Shown here one piece after another: positions 1 to 6,038 of a stretch of DNA of 7,340 nt. The notes under the pieces are model-generated. The model made no database searches and was not told the origin of the DNA. It saw only the letters and a list, made by a program, of their open reading frames with translations. Each line of letters starts with the position of its first letter. Positions within the stretch are counted from its first letter, which is position 1. The translations under genes and the position numbers were made by a program. The DNA comes from Flectobacillus sp. GTDB lineage: Bacteria; Bacteroidota; Bacteroidia; Cytophagales; Spirosomataceae. The stretch covers positions 1 through 7,340 of the forward strand of contig JARXAV010000079.1 of the NCBI GenBank assembly GCA_029865665.1, read 5' to 3'.

Positions 1-1261
1 GATTACAACAGCAGAGTTGTTAGTGAATGTAGATCAGATTGATAAAAAACTACTGAGAGTTATTGAAAAAACGAATAAAGACGTATTATATCGAGAAAAA
101 ATTTCGATTTATAACCACAAAAACGAAGAAATATATACCAGCAACGATACCACTGAAATTGCGGTAACTCGCAAGTTTTTGAATAATGTCCGTTTGGAAG
201 GTGCTGCGGCGTTCAATTTCGGAGAAACACAATGCCTCGGTATTACGTATAACAACAAGTATAATCGTTTGGTTGTAATGGCAAGTGGGGTTGATATTCA
301 GGGGCTTGGTACGCTGGCCGATTTACGAAAAATTCTTATTTCGTTATTTGCTTTTATCTCTTTCGCTTCTGCCTTTTTTGGTTGGTTGTTTGCGGGGCGA
401 GCCATGCGACCAATTGCTGAAGTCAAAGAGGAAATGGATGATATTTTTCCAAATAACATCAGTAAAAGGTTGAATGTAAGAAACCAAAAAGATGAAATTG
501 GACAGCTAACAATCACTTTTAATGATTTATTAAATCGGGTAGAAGAAGCCTTTCAGCATCAACAAGTATTCATTTCAAATGTAAGCCATGAGTTGAAAAA
601 TCCCTTGACAAAGATTATTTCACAGCTAACAGTTGCTCTATTGAATCAGCGTACCGAAGAAGAATACAAAGAGACGATTGCTTCGGTTTTACAAGATGTA
701 AAAGACCTCAATTTATTGACAAATACCTTATTGGAACTAACGAAATTGAGTGATGAAAACCTGCCTAATCGCTTTACTTCTGTTCGGATTGATGATATTT
801 TGTGGGAAGCACGTACGTTTCTGATTAAAGTACATACGGAATACGTCATTGGGATTGAATTTGCAGAAGAAATTGACTCAGAAGACCAACTTTCGGTGAT
901 GGGAAACCCTCAGTTATTGAAAGTCGCTTTTATTAACTTGATGGAAAATGGCTGTAAGTTTTCCCTAACGAATACGGTCAATGTATTTATCGGATATAAG
1001 AACGGTATTTATTTACAATTCAAAAATAAGGGAGTAGCGATTGATAAAAAAGACCAAAAATTGATATTTTTGCCATTCTTTCGGTCAAAGAATACCGCAG
1101 AAACAAAAGGGTATGGAATTGGACTACCGCTGGCAGAACGCATCGTGAAGTTACACAGAGGGCAGATTGCCGTGGAGCAATCAAACGAAGAACAAACGAT
1201 TTTTAGGATTCAATTTTCGGAAGCAATGGCTAACAGTTCGCTCGCTTTAAAAGTAGAATAA
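1..1261 (+). CDS. Sensor histidine kinase, 5'-truncated by the window edge
   Basis: This is the C-terminal part of a membrane-bound two-component sensor kinase. The frame is open from base 2 to the stop at 1259-1261. The TTG at base 17 is only a possible alternative start, and the true N-terminus, with a first membrane span, should lie upstream. In order the protein shows the end of an extracytoplasmic sensor region, a hydrophobic span (bases about 320-395), and a HAMP linker with the usual RPI motif. A HisKA box follows, with phospho-acceptor His at bases 587-589 in SNVSHELKNPL. The HATPase domain has an N-box (LMENGCKFS), an F-box (FLPFFRSKN) and a G2 box (GYGIGLPLAERIV). The G1 box is NKGVAI rather than DxGxG, a variant seen in CusS/BaeS-like kinases. 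The cognate response regulator is probably upstream, off the window. The signal sensed cannot be told from the sequence. Confidence 0.95.
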   Translation, partial: ITTAELLVNVDQIDKKLLRVIEKTNKDVLYREKISIYNHKNEEIYTSNDTTEIAVTRKFLNNVRLEGAAAFNFGETQCLGITYNNKYNRLVVMASGVDIQGLGTLADLRKILISLFAFISFASAFFGWLFAGRAMRPIAEVKEEMDDIFPNNISKRLNVRNQKDEIGQLTITFNDLLNRVEEAFQHQQVFISNVSHELKNPLTKIISQLTVALLNQRTEEEYKETIASVLQDVKDLNLLTNTLLELTKLSDENLPNRFTSVRIDDILWEARTFLIKVHTEYVIGIEFAEEIDSEDQLSVMGNPQLLKVAFINLMENGCKFSLTNTVNVFIGYKNGIYLQFKNKGVAIDKKDQKLIFLPFFRSKNTAETKGYGIGLPLAERIVKLHRGQIAVEQSNEEQTIFRIQFSEAMANSSLALKVE

Positions 1262-1314
1262 TCGGGTATTTTTTTCTTTAATCCAACGCTATTTAATTAC
1301 TTAATACTAACCAA

Positions 1315-1638
1315 ATGTTTAAAACAACTACCAATCGAGATACTCAAAAGCGTCCTCTTATGAGTAAGCATCAAATCGTATTTGTATTAATCTCCTTGTT
1401 GAGTACAGCTTTGTTATTTTCCTTAGGGCTGAACTTTATTCAATGGAAGCAAGGGCATCATGTAACAGAGCATTTAAACGAATCCCTAATTCGTCAAGAC
1501 TCCATGTTGGCTGTAAAATTGGAAGGAGATAAGGAGATTGCCCGTCTGAAACGTAAGTTGATTAGAAGGCATAAACAAAGTATCAGACAGCAAACTCCTC
1601 CGACGATTGAGACCGCAGTCCCTGTTCGTCCTAAATAA
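1315..1638 (+). CDS. Small single-span membrane protein, unknown function
   Basis: I do not recognise this 107-residue protein. It has a short polar N-terminus and one strong hydrophobic segment (residues about 20-43). A hydrophilic, probably helical or coiled-coil stretch follows (about 49-90) with a basic cluster (RLKRKLIRRHKQ), and the tail is proline-rich (TPPT...VPVRPK). There is no lipobox or clear signal-peptidase site, so it is more likely a bitopic anchored protein than a secreted one. An internal ATG at base 1360 gives a 92-residue product starting MSKHQIVF, directly ahead of the span. This is an equally plausible start, because neither has a Shine-Dalgarno sequence. It lies 53 bp after the kinase on the same strand, so co-transcription is possible. 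Its stop is only 5 bp from the stop of the convergent transporter gene. Confidence 0.7.
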   Translation: MFKTTTNRDTQKRPLMSKHQIVFVLISLLSTALLFSLGLNFIQWKQGHHVTEHLNESLIRQDSMLAVKLEGDKEIARLKRKLIRRHKQSIRQQTPPTIETAVPVRPK

Positions 1639-1643
1639 TAAAA

Positions 1644-2795
1644 TTATTGCTTAATTTTTTGAGTTAATAAAGCTCCAATAAATCCAAGCAAGATTAAACT
1701 AGCCAAAGCGGTTCGTAATGAACTTATTTCAGAAATAAAACCAATCATTACTGGCCCAATTAAGAAACCTGCAATGCCTAACGTTGATATGGCAGCTAAC
1801 GCTACACCTGATGCCATTGTTTTAGAATGCCCGGCCTCACTATAAATTAAGGGAACAATCGTAGAAAGTCCTAGACCAGTTAAGCCAAAGCCTGCTACAA
1901 CAAGTCCTTCTATTGAAAAACCAAGTGCGACGGACATACCTAACACTACTAGTAAACAGTTGATTAACAGTGTTTTTTGTAGTCCCAATTTGGCAACAAC
2001 AATATCTCCTAAAAAACGTCCAAAAACCATCATCACTGAAAAAGCGGTAGCTCCAGCCGTAGCAAATCCATTGGGCGAAGTCATGATTTGTTTGTAGTAA
2101 AGCACCGACCAGTCTGCCATAGCTCCTTCGCTCAACATTCCACAAAAACAGATTATCCCAAGAATCATTAAGGCTTTGTCAGGAATGGCAAACAACGGAG
2201 CATTTTTATCAGATTTATGATCATGTCTAATCAGAAAAGCATTGACCCCAGCAAGTACGACAAGCATCAACAAACCACAAATAGAAAGGTGAATTAAGGG
2301 GCTAATGTGCTTAGAGGAAAAATAGCCCCCCAATGCAAAGCCCGTCATAAAACCAATGCTAAAAACTGCATGGAAGGAGGACATAATGCTTTTGTGTATT
2401 ATTTTTTCAACATTGACTGCCTGAACATTCATGGAAATATTGAGCATATCGCTCCCGAAACCTAATAAAAATAAGCCAATAACAAGTTGCCAGATTTCGC
2501 TCGAATAACCCAATAAAGGCAATGCAACTAGGTAAAAGAAAGCAGAAAGGAAGGTTACTTTTTTACTACCTAATTTATCAATAATAATTCCAGCTACAGG
2601 TAGAGCCGTTAAACTCCCAACAGGCATCGCAAACAGGACGCTACCTAAGGCAGCATCACTCAAATGTAGCATACTTTTTACGTCGGGAATACGAGAAGCC
2701 CAACTGGCAAAACTAATCCCTGTCATAAAAAATAGGGCATTAGTTGCGTGGCGTGCCTGAAAGGCATATTGTTTGAGTCGTATCGAATAATTCAT
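1644..2795 (-). CDS. MFS transporter, YbjJ-like
   Basis: This is an inner-membrane major facilitator transporter of 383 residues, with hydrophobic segments consistent with 12 spans. Family marks include ASWASRIPDVK (30-40) after the first helix, a motif-A-like loop GIIIDKLGSKK (69-79) between helices 2 and 3, and SEGAMADWSVLYY (222-234) opening the second half. The equivalent loop in the second half is FGRFLGD (258-264). The EGAxADWS segment is what makes me place it near E. coli YbjJ, whose substrate is not established. A polar loop of about 15 residues (HDHKSDKNAP) joins the two halves. It follows the HAD phosphatase gene on the same strand with a 69-bp gap containing a terminator-like hairpin, so its expression may depend on read-through or on a weak promoter that I cannot see. 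A phosphatase next to a YbjJ transporter also occurs in E. coli (ybjI-ybjJ). Substrate and direction of transport are unknown. Confidence 0.9.
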   Translation of the reverse strand: MNYSIRLKQYAFQARHATNALFFMTGISFASWASRIPDVKSMLHLSDAALGSVLFAMPVGSLTALPVAGIIIDKLGSKKVTFLSAFFYLVALPLLGYSSEIWQLVIGLFLLGFGSDMLNISMNVQAVNVEKIIHKSIMSSFHAVFSIGFMTGFALGGYFSSKHISPLIHLSICGLLMLVVLAGVNAFLIRHDHKSDKNAPLFAIPDKALMILGIICFCGMLSEGAMADWSVLYYKQIMTSPNGFATAGATAFSVMMVFGRFLGDIVVAKLGLQKTLLINCLLVVLGMSVALGFSIEGLVVAGFGLTGLGLSTIVPLIYSEAGHSKTMASGVALAAISTLGIAGFLIGPVMIGFISEISSLRTALASLILLGFIGALLTQKIKQ

Positions 2796-2822
2796 ATAAA
2801 AATGATTAAGGTGGTGATAGGT

Positions 2823-2861
2823 AAAAATGTTGGTTCTTTGATAAATTCAGAGAACCAACAT
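2823..2861 (-). terminator. Terminator-like hairpin after the phosphatase gene
   Basis: A perfect 11-bp inverted repeat (ATGTTGGTTCT at 2827-2837 and AGAACCAACAT at 2851-2861) encloses a 13-nt loop. Read on the - strand, the stem is followed by a short U run (complement of 2823-2827). It begins 3 bases after the phosphatase stop codon, as expected for an intrinsic terminator. The stem is only moderately GC-rich and the U run is short, so partial read-through into the transporter gene is plausible. Confidence 0.65.
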
Positions 2862-2864
2862 GAT

Positions 2865-3392
2865 TTACTGCGGCAACAATAAACCTTCTATTTCTTTCCA
2901 AGAATATACTCGTTGATAGCCTTCTAAGTGATAGTTATGTGGAGCATCAAAAAGTAAAGGAGTGCCTTCAAATTTGACCACGTTTTTTTCATGGTCGTCG
3001 ATTAAGTAATCGGCTTTGATCATGTGCTTATGTCCACAAAAAACGGTATGCTGCCAGCCAATAGTTGGAAAATGTTCTTCTAACCATTCCAACTTTTCGG
3101 TCAACGATTTCGGAAATTCTGTCGCTGCTGAAACGATAAATACCTCATAATGTTCCTGCAATTTCTTCACAACATCCTGTGCATCTTCAAAGACAGGCAA
3201 GTTTCTAAACATCCCTGTTTCGTACAAACATTCCCTTACTTGTTTGTATTCTGCATAATATTCTTGGAAAATTACGGGGTCTTTGAGCTGATCTTTTTGA
3301 TAGTTCGTATTTCTTCGTTCGTTGGTGATTTCAATTAAACGAGTGGTGATGTCTGCTAATACATCGTCCATATCAATAGCTATTCGTTTCAT
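2865..3392 (-). CDS. HAD phosphatase, 5'(3')-deoxyribonucleotidase-like
   Basis: This is a cytosolic haloacid-dehalogenase-fold phosphatase of 175 residues, the usual size for the NT5C-type 5' nucleotidase family that dephosphorylates deoxyribonucleoside monophosphates. Motif I is DMDDVLAD (7-14), with Asp7 the predicted nucleophile and Asp9 the acid/base. Motif II is IVSAA, with Ser88. A lysine for motif III lies in GHKHMIKADY (Lys126 or Lys122). Motif IV is LIDDHEKN, with Asp132 and Asp133 to hold Mg2+. The stretch between motifs I and II (about 20-75) would be the small helical cap that sets specificity. It is the first gene of a leftward unit that ends in the MFS transporter, divergent from a DeoR repressor whose candidate operator overlaps its promoter. 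A nucleotide substrate is inferred from family only; other small phosphate esters are possible. Confidence 0.88.
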   Translation of the reverse strand: MKRIAIDMDDVLADITTRLIEITNERRNTNYQKDQLKDPVIFQEYYAEYKQVRECLYETGMFRNLPVFEDAQDVVKKLQEHYEVFIVSAATEFPKSLTEKLEWLEEHFPTIGWQHTVFCGHKHMIKADYLIDDHEKNVVKFEGTPLLFDAPHNYHLEGYQRVYSWKEIEGLLLPQ

Positions 3393-3419
3393 ATTTCTTC
3401 GTTATTTTAAATGAATAAG

Positions 3420-3451
3420 CAAATTTACCGCAAAAAAACGCACAAATACAA
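3420..3451 (-). promoter_or_regulatory. Bacteroidota-type promoter of the phosphatase gene
   Basis: On the - strand the sequence TAAATTTG (3427 down to 3420) matches the Bacteroidota -7 consensus TAnnTTTG exactly. A TTG at 3451-3449 stands 21 bp upstream as the -33 element. Transcription would begin near 3414-3416, leaving a leader of about 20 nt before the ATG at 3392. The -33 element sits inside the 18-bp palindrome at 3442-3459, so a protein bound there should block this promoter. Confidence 0.6.
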
Positions 3452-3459
3452 GTATTTGT
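3442..3459. promoter_or_regulatory. Perfect 18-bp palindrome, candidate DeoR-family operator
   Basis: ACAAATAC and GTATTTGT form perfect 8-bp inverted arms around a 2-bp AA centre. A further half-site-like TTTGTG at 3466-3471 pairs in inverted orientation with CACAAA at 3441-3446. The palindrome lies between the divergent phosphatase and DeoR-type genes and overlaps the predicted -33 box of the former. Binding by the neighbouring repressor is inferred from position and symmetry. Confidence 0.6.
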
Positions 3460-3461
3460 AT

Positions 3462-3469
3462 TAAGTTTG
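3462..3469 (+). promoter_or_regulatory. Possible -7 box of the deoR-type gene
   Basis: TAAGTTTG matches TAnnTTTG and stands 41 bp before the ATG at 3511. No TTG is present about 20 bp upstream, so only half of the promoter consensus is met. Its closeness to the palindrome would allow autoregulation. Confidence 0.35.
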
Positions 3470-3510
3470 TGTAATAAAAACGTAAAAAACCGTATAGTTT
3501 AGGGCAGGTT

Positions 3511-4263
3511 ATGTTAAGAGAAGAACGATTACAAGTCATTTTAAAGATGCTTGATTTGAATCAGCGAGTGTCGTCTGTTGAATTGGCTGAGATGCTTAGT
3601 GTGTCGGATGATACCATTCGGAGGGATTTAAACGAATTGGCAGAGAACGGACTTTTGAAAAAAGTCCATGGGGGAGCTATTCCCAAATCTCCAACAAGTC
3701 CGTATAAACTGACGGAGCGAGTAAACATCGCTCATGAGGAAAAGTTAGAATTAGCTCGAAAAGTACAGGATTATTTTAAAGATGGTCAGGTGATTTTATT
3801 GGATAATGGCTCTACGAATATGGAGGTTGCTCGCCTCATGCGTTCAGATCTGAAAGCAACCGTTTTTACGACAAGTATTCCAATTGCTCAAATTCTGTGC
3901 GAACATCCGAATATTAACTTATTTATTTTGGGAGGACGAGTGTTTAAGGATGCACAAAATACCTTTGGGACAGAAGTAATTGAGTTACTGAGTAAAATTA
4001 GAGCAGATATTTGTATTCTGGGAATTTGTGGGGTACATCAAAACATTGGAATGACGATACCTGATTGGGGTGAAGCGGTAGTAAAACGAAAAATGGTGGA
4101 CATCTCTAAACAGGTGATAGCACTCGTGACGAGTGATAAGCTAAATACGGCCGAAAGTTACATCGTCTGCTCGTTTGACGACTTGGATGTGATGTTGGTT
4201 GACAGCAGTATTGATGCCAAAGAATTGATGCAGTATCAAGATTTAGGTTTGGCGATTCTATAA
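3511..4263 (+). CDS. DeoR-family transcriptional regulator
   Basis: This is a 250-residue DNA-binding repressor of the DeoR/GlpR type, full length for the family. The N-terminal winged helix-turn-helix (about 3-57) has the signature VSDDTIRRDLNELAENGLL and ends in the typical KVHGGAI. The C-terminal DeoRC sensor domain (about 75-235) carries the ligand-pocket motifs DNGSTN (98-103), TTS (120-122), LGGRVF (140-145) and a conserved basic segment VKRKMVDIS (191-199). In this family the effector is usually a sugar phosphate or similar phosphorylated metabolite; the ligand here is not deducible. The start at 3511 fits the family length, and AGGGCAGG stands just upstream as a weak ribosome-binding sequence. 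It is divergent from the phosphatase-transporter pair, which it probably represses through the palindrome between them. Confidence 0.93.
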   Translation: MLREERLQVILKMLDLNQRVSSVELAEMLSVSDDTIRRDLNELAENGLLKKVHGGAIPKSPTSPYKLTERVNIAHEEKLELARKVQDYFKDGQVILLDNGSTNMEVARLMRSDLKATVFTTSIPIAQILCEHPNINLFILGGRVFKDAQNTFGTEVIELLSKIRADICILGICGVHQNIGMTIPDWGEAVVKRKMVDISKQVIALVTSDKLNTAESYIVCSFDDLDVMLVDSSIDAKELMQYQDLGLAIL

Positions 4264-4273
4264 ATATAACAAG

Positions 4274-4313
4274 GGCTGTCTTAAAAATGGAGTGTTCCAA
4301 TTTCAAGACAGCC
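4274..4313 (+). terminator. Long hairpin between convergent genes, probable bidirectional terminator
   Basis: GGCTGTCTT (4274-4282) and AAGACAGCC (4305-4313) form a perfect 9-bp stem. Inside it, TGGA and TCCA (4288-4291 and 4296-4299) pair again, as do flanking A and T bases, giving a nearly continuous 18-step hairpin with two mismatches. It lies 10 bp after the DeoR-type stop and 6 bp after the stop of the convergent LTxxQ gene. On the + strand a T-rich run follows from 4320. On the - strand the U run is weak. The position supports termination of both genes. Confidence 0.65.
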
Positions 4314-4319
4314 ACCCGA

Positions 4320-4793
4320 TTATTTTTCTTTTTTGAAATTGTCGCCTCCGTCTTTGCGTAATTTACGTACAAGCATCTGGTTGAAAAGTTGTTCGGTCTT
4401 ATACAATTCTGATAATTGACGCACGCTGATTACCTTTAAGAATTTCGCTTGATATTCTTTTTCTAGGTCAACTTCTTTTTGTTTCAGGCTCAAAATTTCC
4501 TTTAAACCAGCCAATATACGTTCGTCTGAACTAGTTAAATTTCTACTCTCAATCGTGATTTGGCGAATGCTTTTTCTGATTTCACTTCGTTTGTTTTCAA
4601 ATTCATTAAAAACAGTCCAAAAGTTCTTTGCTTGCTCTTCAGAAAGGTTTAATCGGTTAGTAATTAAACCGATTTTTGCCGCTTTTATACGTTCTTTACC
4701 CTTTGGAAGCCCTGAATTGGCATCGTCCTGTGCTTTACAATTCGTACTAAAAAGCAAAGCAGTAGCTATGATAATGGAGATTATCGTTTTCAT
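4320..4793 (-). CDS. Secreted LTxxQ/CpxP-like protein, putative sensor of the ECF system
   Basis: This 157-residue protein has an N-terminal signal peptide: a lysine, a hydrophobic core (4-16) and a probable cleavage near CKA-QDD (about 21-22). The mature part is all-helical in character and basic (about 29 Lys/Arg against 21 Asp/Glu). It contains the helix-hairpin motif LNLSEEQAKNFWTVFNEFENK (48-68, of which LSEEQ is the LTxxQ-type core) and a second matching element, VRQLSELYKTEQLF (124-137). Relatives in the Bacteroidota are often annotated as sensors of ECF sigma factors; CpxP, Spy and CnrX are distant periplasmic analogues. It is the third gene of the leftward unit sigma, anti-sigma, LTxxQ, 49 bp after the anti-sigma gene. 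The cysteine at residue 19 is in a poor lipobox context, so lipidation is unlikely. The signal it responds to (metal, misfolded protein or other) is not shown by the sequence. Confidence 0.8.
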   Translation of the reverse strand: MKTIISIIIATALLFSTNCKAQDDANSGLPKGKERIKAAKIGLITNRLNLSEEQAKNFWTVFNEFENKRSEIRKSIRQITIESRNLTSSDERILAGLKEILSLKQKEVDLEKEYQAKFLKVISVRQLSELYKTEQLFNQMLVRKLRKDGGDNFKKEK

Positions 4794-4842
4794 TTTTCTG
4801 TAAGTTTTAGTTATTATTTATGGTGAATTTTGAGTGTTGATA

Positions 4843-5298
4843 TTACATATTTTCAATATCTTCATCCGCTGTGAATTGAGACACATCAATGCTTTGGATG
4901 AGTGCATTATCAGAGACGTTCAAGTTATTTAATAAATCATCTTCCTGAGCATCCATTTGTCTGTTTACGTCTAAGTGTTCTTCAACGTCTGTTTGGGGAA
5001 TATTTTGTTGAATCAAAAAATCAATAATTGCTTCGTGCTGAACACCCGCCAGTGGCTCTGCTGAAATCTTTTCTTGTTTTGGCATAAACGATAAATATCC
5101 TAAAATAGCGATAGCCAACACTGCTGCAACGGATGCCGCCGTACGTTTCCAAGACCAAGTCACCAAAGAAATCGGTTCTTCTTCCTTATGAATTGTTTGT
5201 TCTTGAATTCTGGCAGTTAAATTATCAAAATAACCTTCTGGTACTTGGAATGGACTTACTTTGGGTAAATTATCCAAGTTAAATTTTTCATTCTTCAT
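4843..5298 (-). CDS. Predicted transmembrane anti-sigma protein
   Basis: This 151-residue protein has a cytoplasmic N-terminus (1-51) containing the segment LPKVSPFQVPEGYFDNLTAR, common in Bacteroidota proteins encoded after ECF sigma genes. One membrane span follows (about 53-71), preceded by Lys-Arg, which puts the N-terminus inside. The outer tail (about 74-151) is strikingly acidic: some 18 Asp/Glu against 3 Lys/Arg, with runs such as DAQEDD and ADEDIE. No zinc-binding HxxxCxxC anti-sigma motif is visible, so any sigma-binding mode would be non-ZAS. The assignment rests on gene order (80 bp after the sigma gene and before the LTxxQ gene) and topology rather than on a strong catalytic or structural motif. 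The expected role is to hold the sigma factor at the membrane until an envelope signal arrives. Confidence 0.72.
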   Translation of the reverse strand: MKNEKFNLDNLPKVSPFQVPEGYFDNLTARIQEQTIHKEEEPISLVTWSWKRTAASVAAVLAIAILGYLSFMPKQEKISAEPLAGVQHEAIIDFLIQQNIPQTDVEEHLDVNRQMDAQEDDLLNNLNVSDNALIQSIDVSQFTADEDIENM

Positions 5299-5378
5299 AC
5301 CTGTAAGTTTTATGGATAGGTTTTATCAAATTATTGTTATTATACCTCTTAGAGTGCTAGAAAAGCAAAAGGTTTAAT

Positions 5379-5933
5379 CTATAAACCAAAATCTTGCTCA
5401 TTTGTCAAAAAATCTTCAATTTTTTTTACTGCAAAATGGTAAGATGATTTTAGTCCACCAACGGAAGTACCTGTGATTTCAGCTATTTCTTCGTATTTCA
5501 TATCATCGAAATACTTCATGTTAAAGACTAAACGCTGTTTGTCTGGGAGGGTGAGTAACGCCTTTTGAAGCTTTAGTTGGATGTCCTCTCCTGATAAAGA
5601 AGGGCTATCGTCGAGTTTGTTTGCGAGTTCCTCGGTGAGGTCAAAATTGGGCAGGAAAAACCGTCTTTTCTTACGGCTAAGAAAGCTTAAACATTCATTG
5701 GTTGCAATGCGGTATAACCAAGTGAATAGTTGAGAGTCACCTTTAAAATTGTCTAATCCGTTCCAAACCTTGATAAACGTTTCTTGCGTAAGGTCATCAG
5801 CATCGTCATGGTCAATCACCATTTTACGAATATGCCAATAGACTCTCTGCTGATAAGTTTTTATCAGTAGCGTAAACGCATCGTTTCGGGTTTGGGGGTT
5901 AGAAAACTGTTCTAATAACTCTTTATCACTCAT
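5379..5933 (-). CDS. ECF-type RNA polymerase sigma factor (sigma-70 family)
   Basis: This is a 184-residue alternative sigma factor with only regions 2 and 4, the usual ECF layout and size. Region 2 (about 20-92) includes DDADDLTQETFIKVW (43-57), the core RNA polymerase contact, and FKGDSQLFTWLYRIATNEC (63-81), which reads the -10 element. A variable acidic linker follows (about 95-118). Region 4 (about 120-176) has LPDKQRLVFNMKYFDDMKYEE and the helix-turn-helix EIAEITGTSVGGLKSSYHFAVKKI (149-172), which reads the -35 element. It heads a three-gene leftward unit with a membrane anti-sigma protein and a secreted LTxxQ protein, and it starts 105 bp after the transketolase stop. An imperfect inverted repeat fills most of that gap. 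Target promoters are unknown; autoregulation would be typical. Confidence 0.95.
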   Translation of the reverse strand: MSDKELLEQFSNPQTRNDAFTLLIKTYQQRVYWHIRKMVIDHDDADDLTQETFIKVWNGLDNFKGDSQLFTWLYRIATNECLSFLSRKKRRFFLPNFDLTEELANKLDDSPSLSGEDIQLKLQKALLTLPDKQRLVFNMKYFDDMKYEEIAEITGTSVGGLKSSYHFAVKKIEDFLTNEQDFGL

Positions 5934-5946
5934 AGATTCCCATTAA

Positions 5947-6018
5947 TGTCATTCTGAAAGCAGCTACCTCGTTCATAATTTTCATATAATTACTAAGATA
6001 GCTCCTTTCAGTCTGACA
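5947..6018. repeat. Imperfect 20-bp inverted repeat upstream of the sigma gene
   Basis: Arms at 5947-5966 (TGTCATTCTGAAAGCAGCTA) and 5999-6018 (TAGCTCCTTTCAGTCTGACA) are inverted repeats matching at 17 of 20 positions, with a 32-bp AT-rich centre. The centre holds a smaller perfect repeat, TAATT and AATTA. No U run follows the stem in either direction, so it is not a standard intrinsic terminator. It lies between the transketolase stop and the sigma start, where it could be a regulatory site, a leader-RNA structure or a processing hairpin. Confidence 0.55.
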
Positions 6019-6038
6019 AAAAAGGGTTATCTCGAAAA

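Noticed and set aside
17..19. TTG as the true start of the histidine kinase
   Set aside because: The frame is open to the window edge, and the first membrane span expected of this kinase type is missing, so the gene must begin upstream.
1634..1648. AATAAT/ATTATT inverted repeat at the junction of convergent genes 1315-1638 and 1644-2795
   Set aside because: The stem is only A-T pairs and overlaps both stop codons; it is too weak to call a terminator.
1840..2145. 101-residue open frame on the - strand inside the MFS gene
   Set aside because: It lies in another frame of a clear transporter gene, and its Arg/Cys/Trp-rich composition is typical of an out-of-frame translation.
4106..4372. 88-residue open frame on the - strand overlapping the DeoR-type gene end and the LTxxQ gene end
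   Set aside because: It crosses the terminator hairpin, overlaps two well-supported genes and has no recognisable protein features.
4727..4742. Possible lipoprotein cysteine in the LTxxQ protein signal peptide (residue 19)
   Set aside because: The preceding residues are Ser-Thr-Asn, which does not fit a lipobox; a standard signal peptidase I site a few residues later fits better.
4555..4803. 82-residue + strand open frame antisense to the LTxxQ gene
   Set aside because: It is fully antisense to a gene supported by a signal peptide and family motifs; its hydrophobic look comes from the complementary strand.
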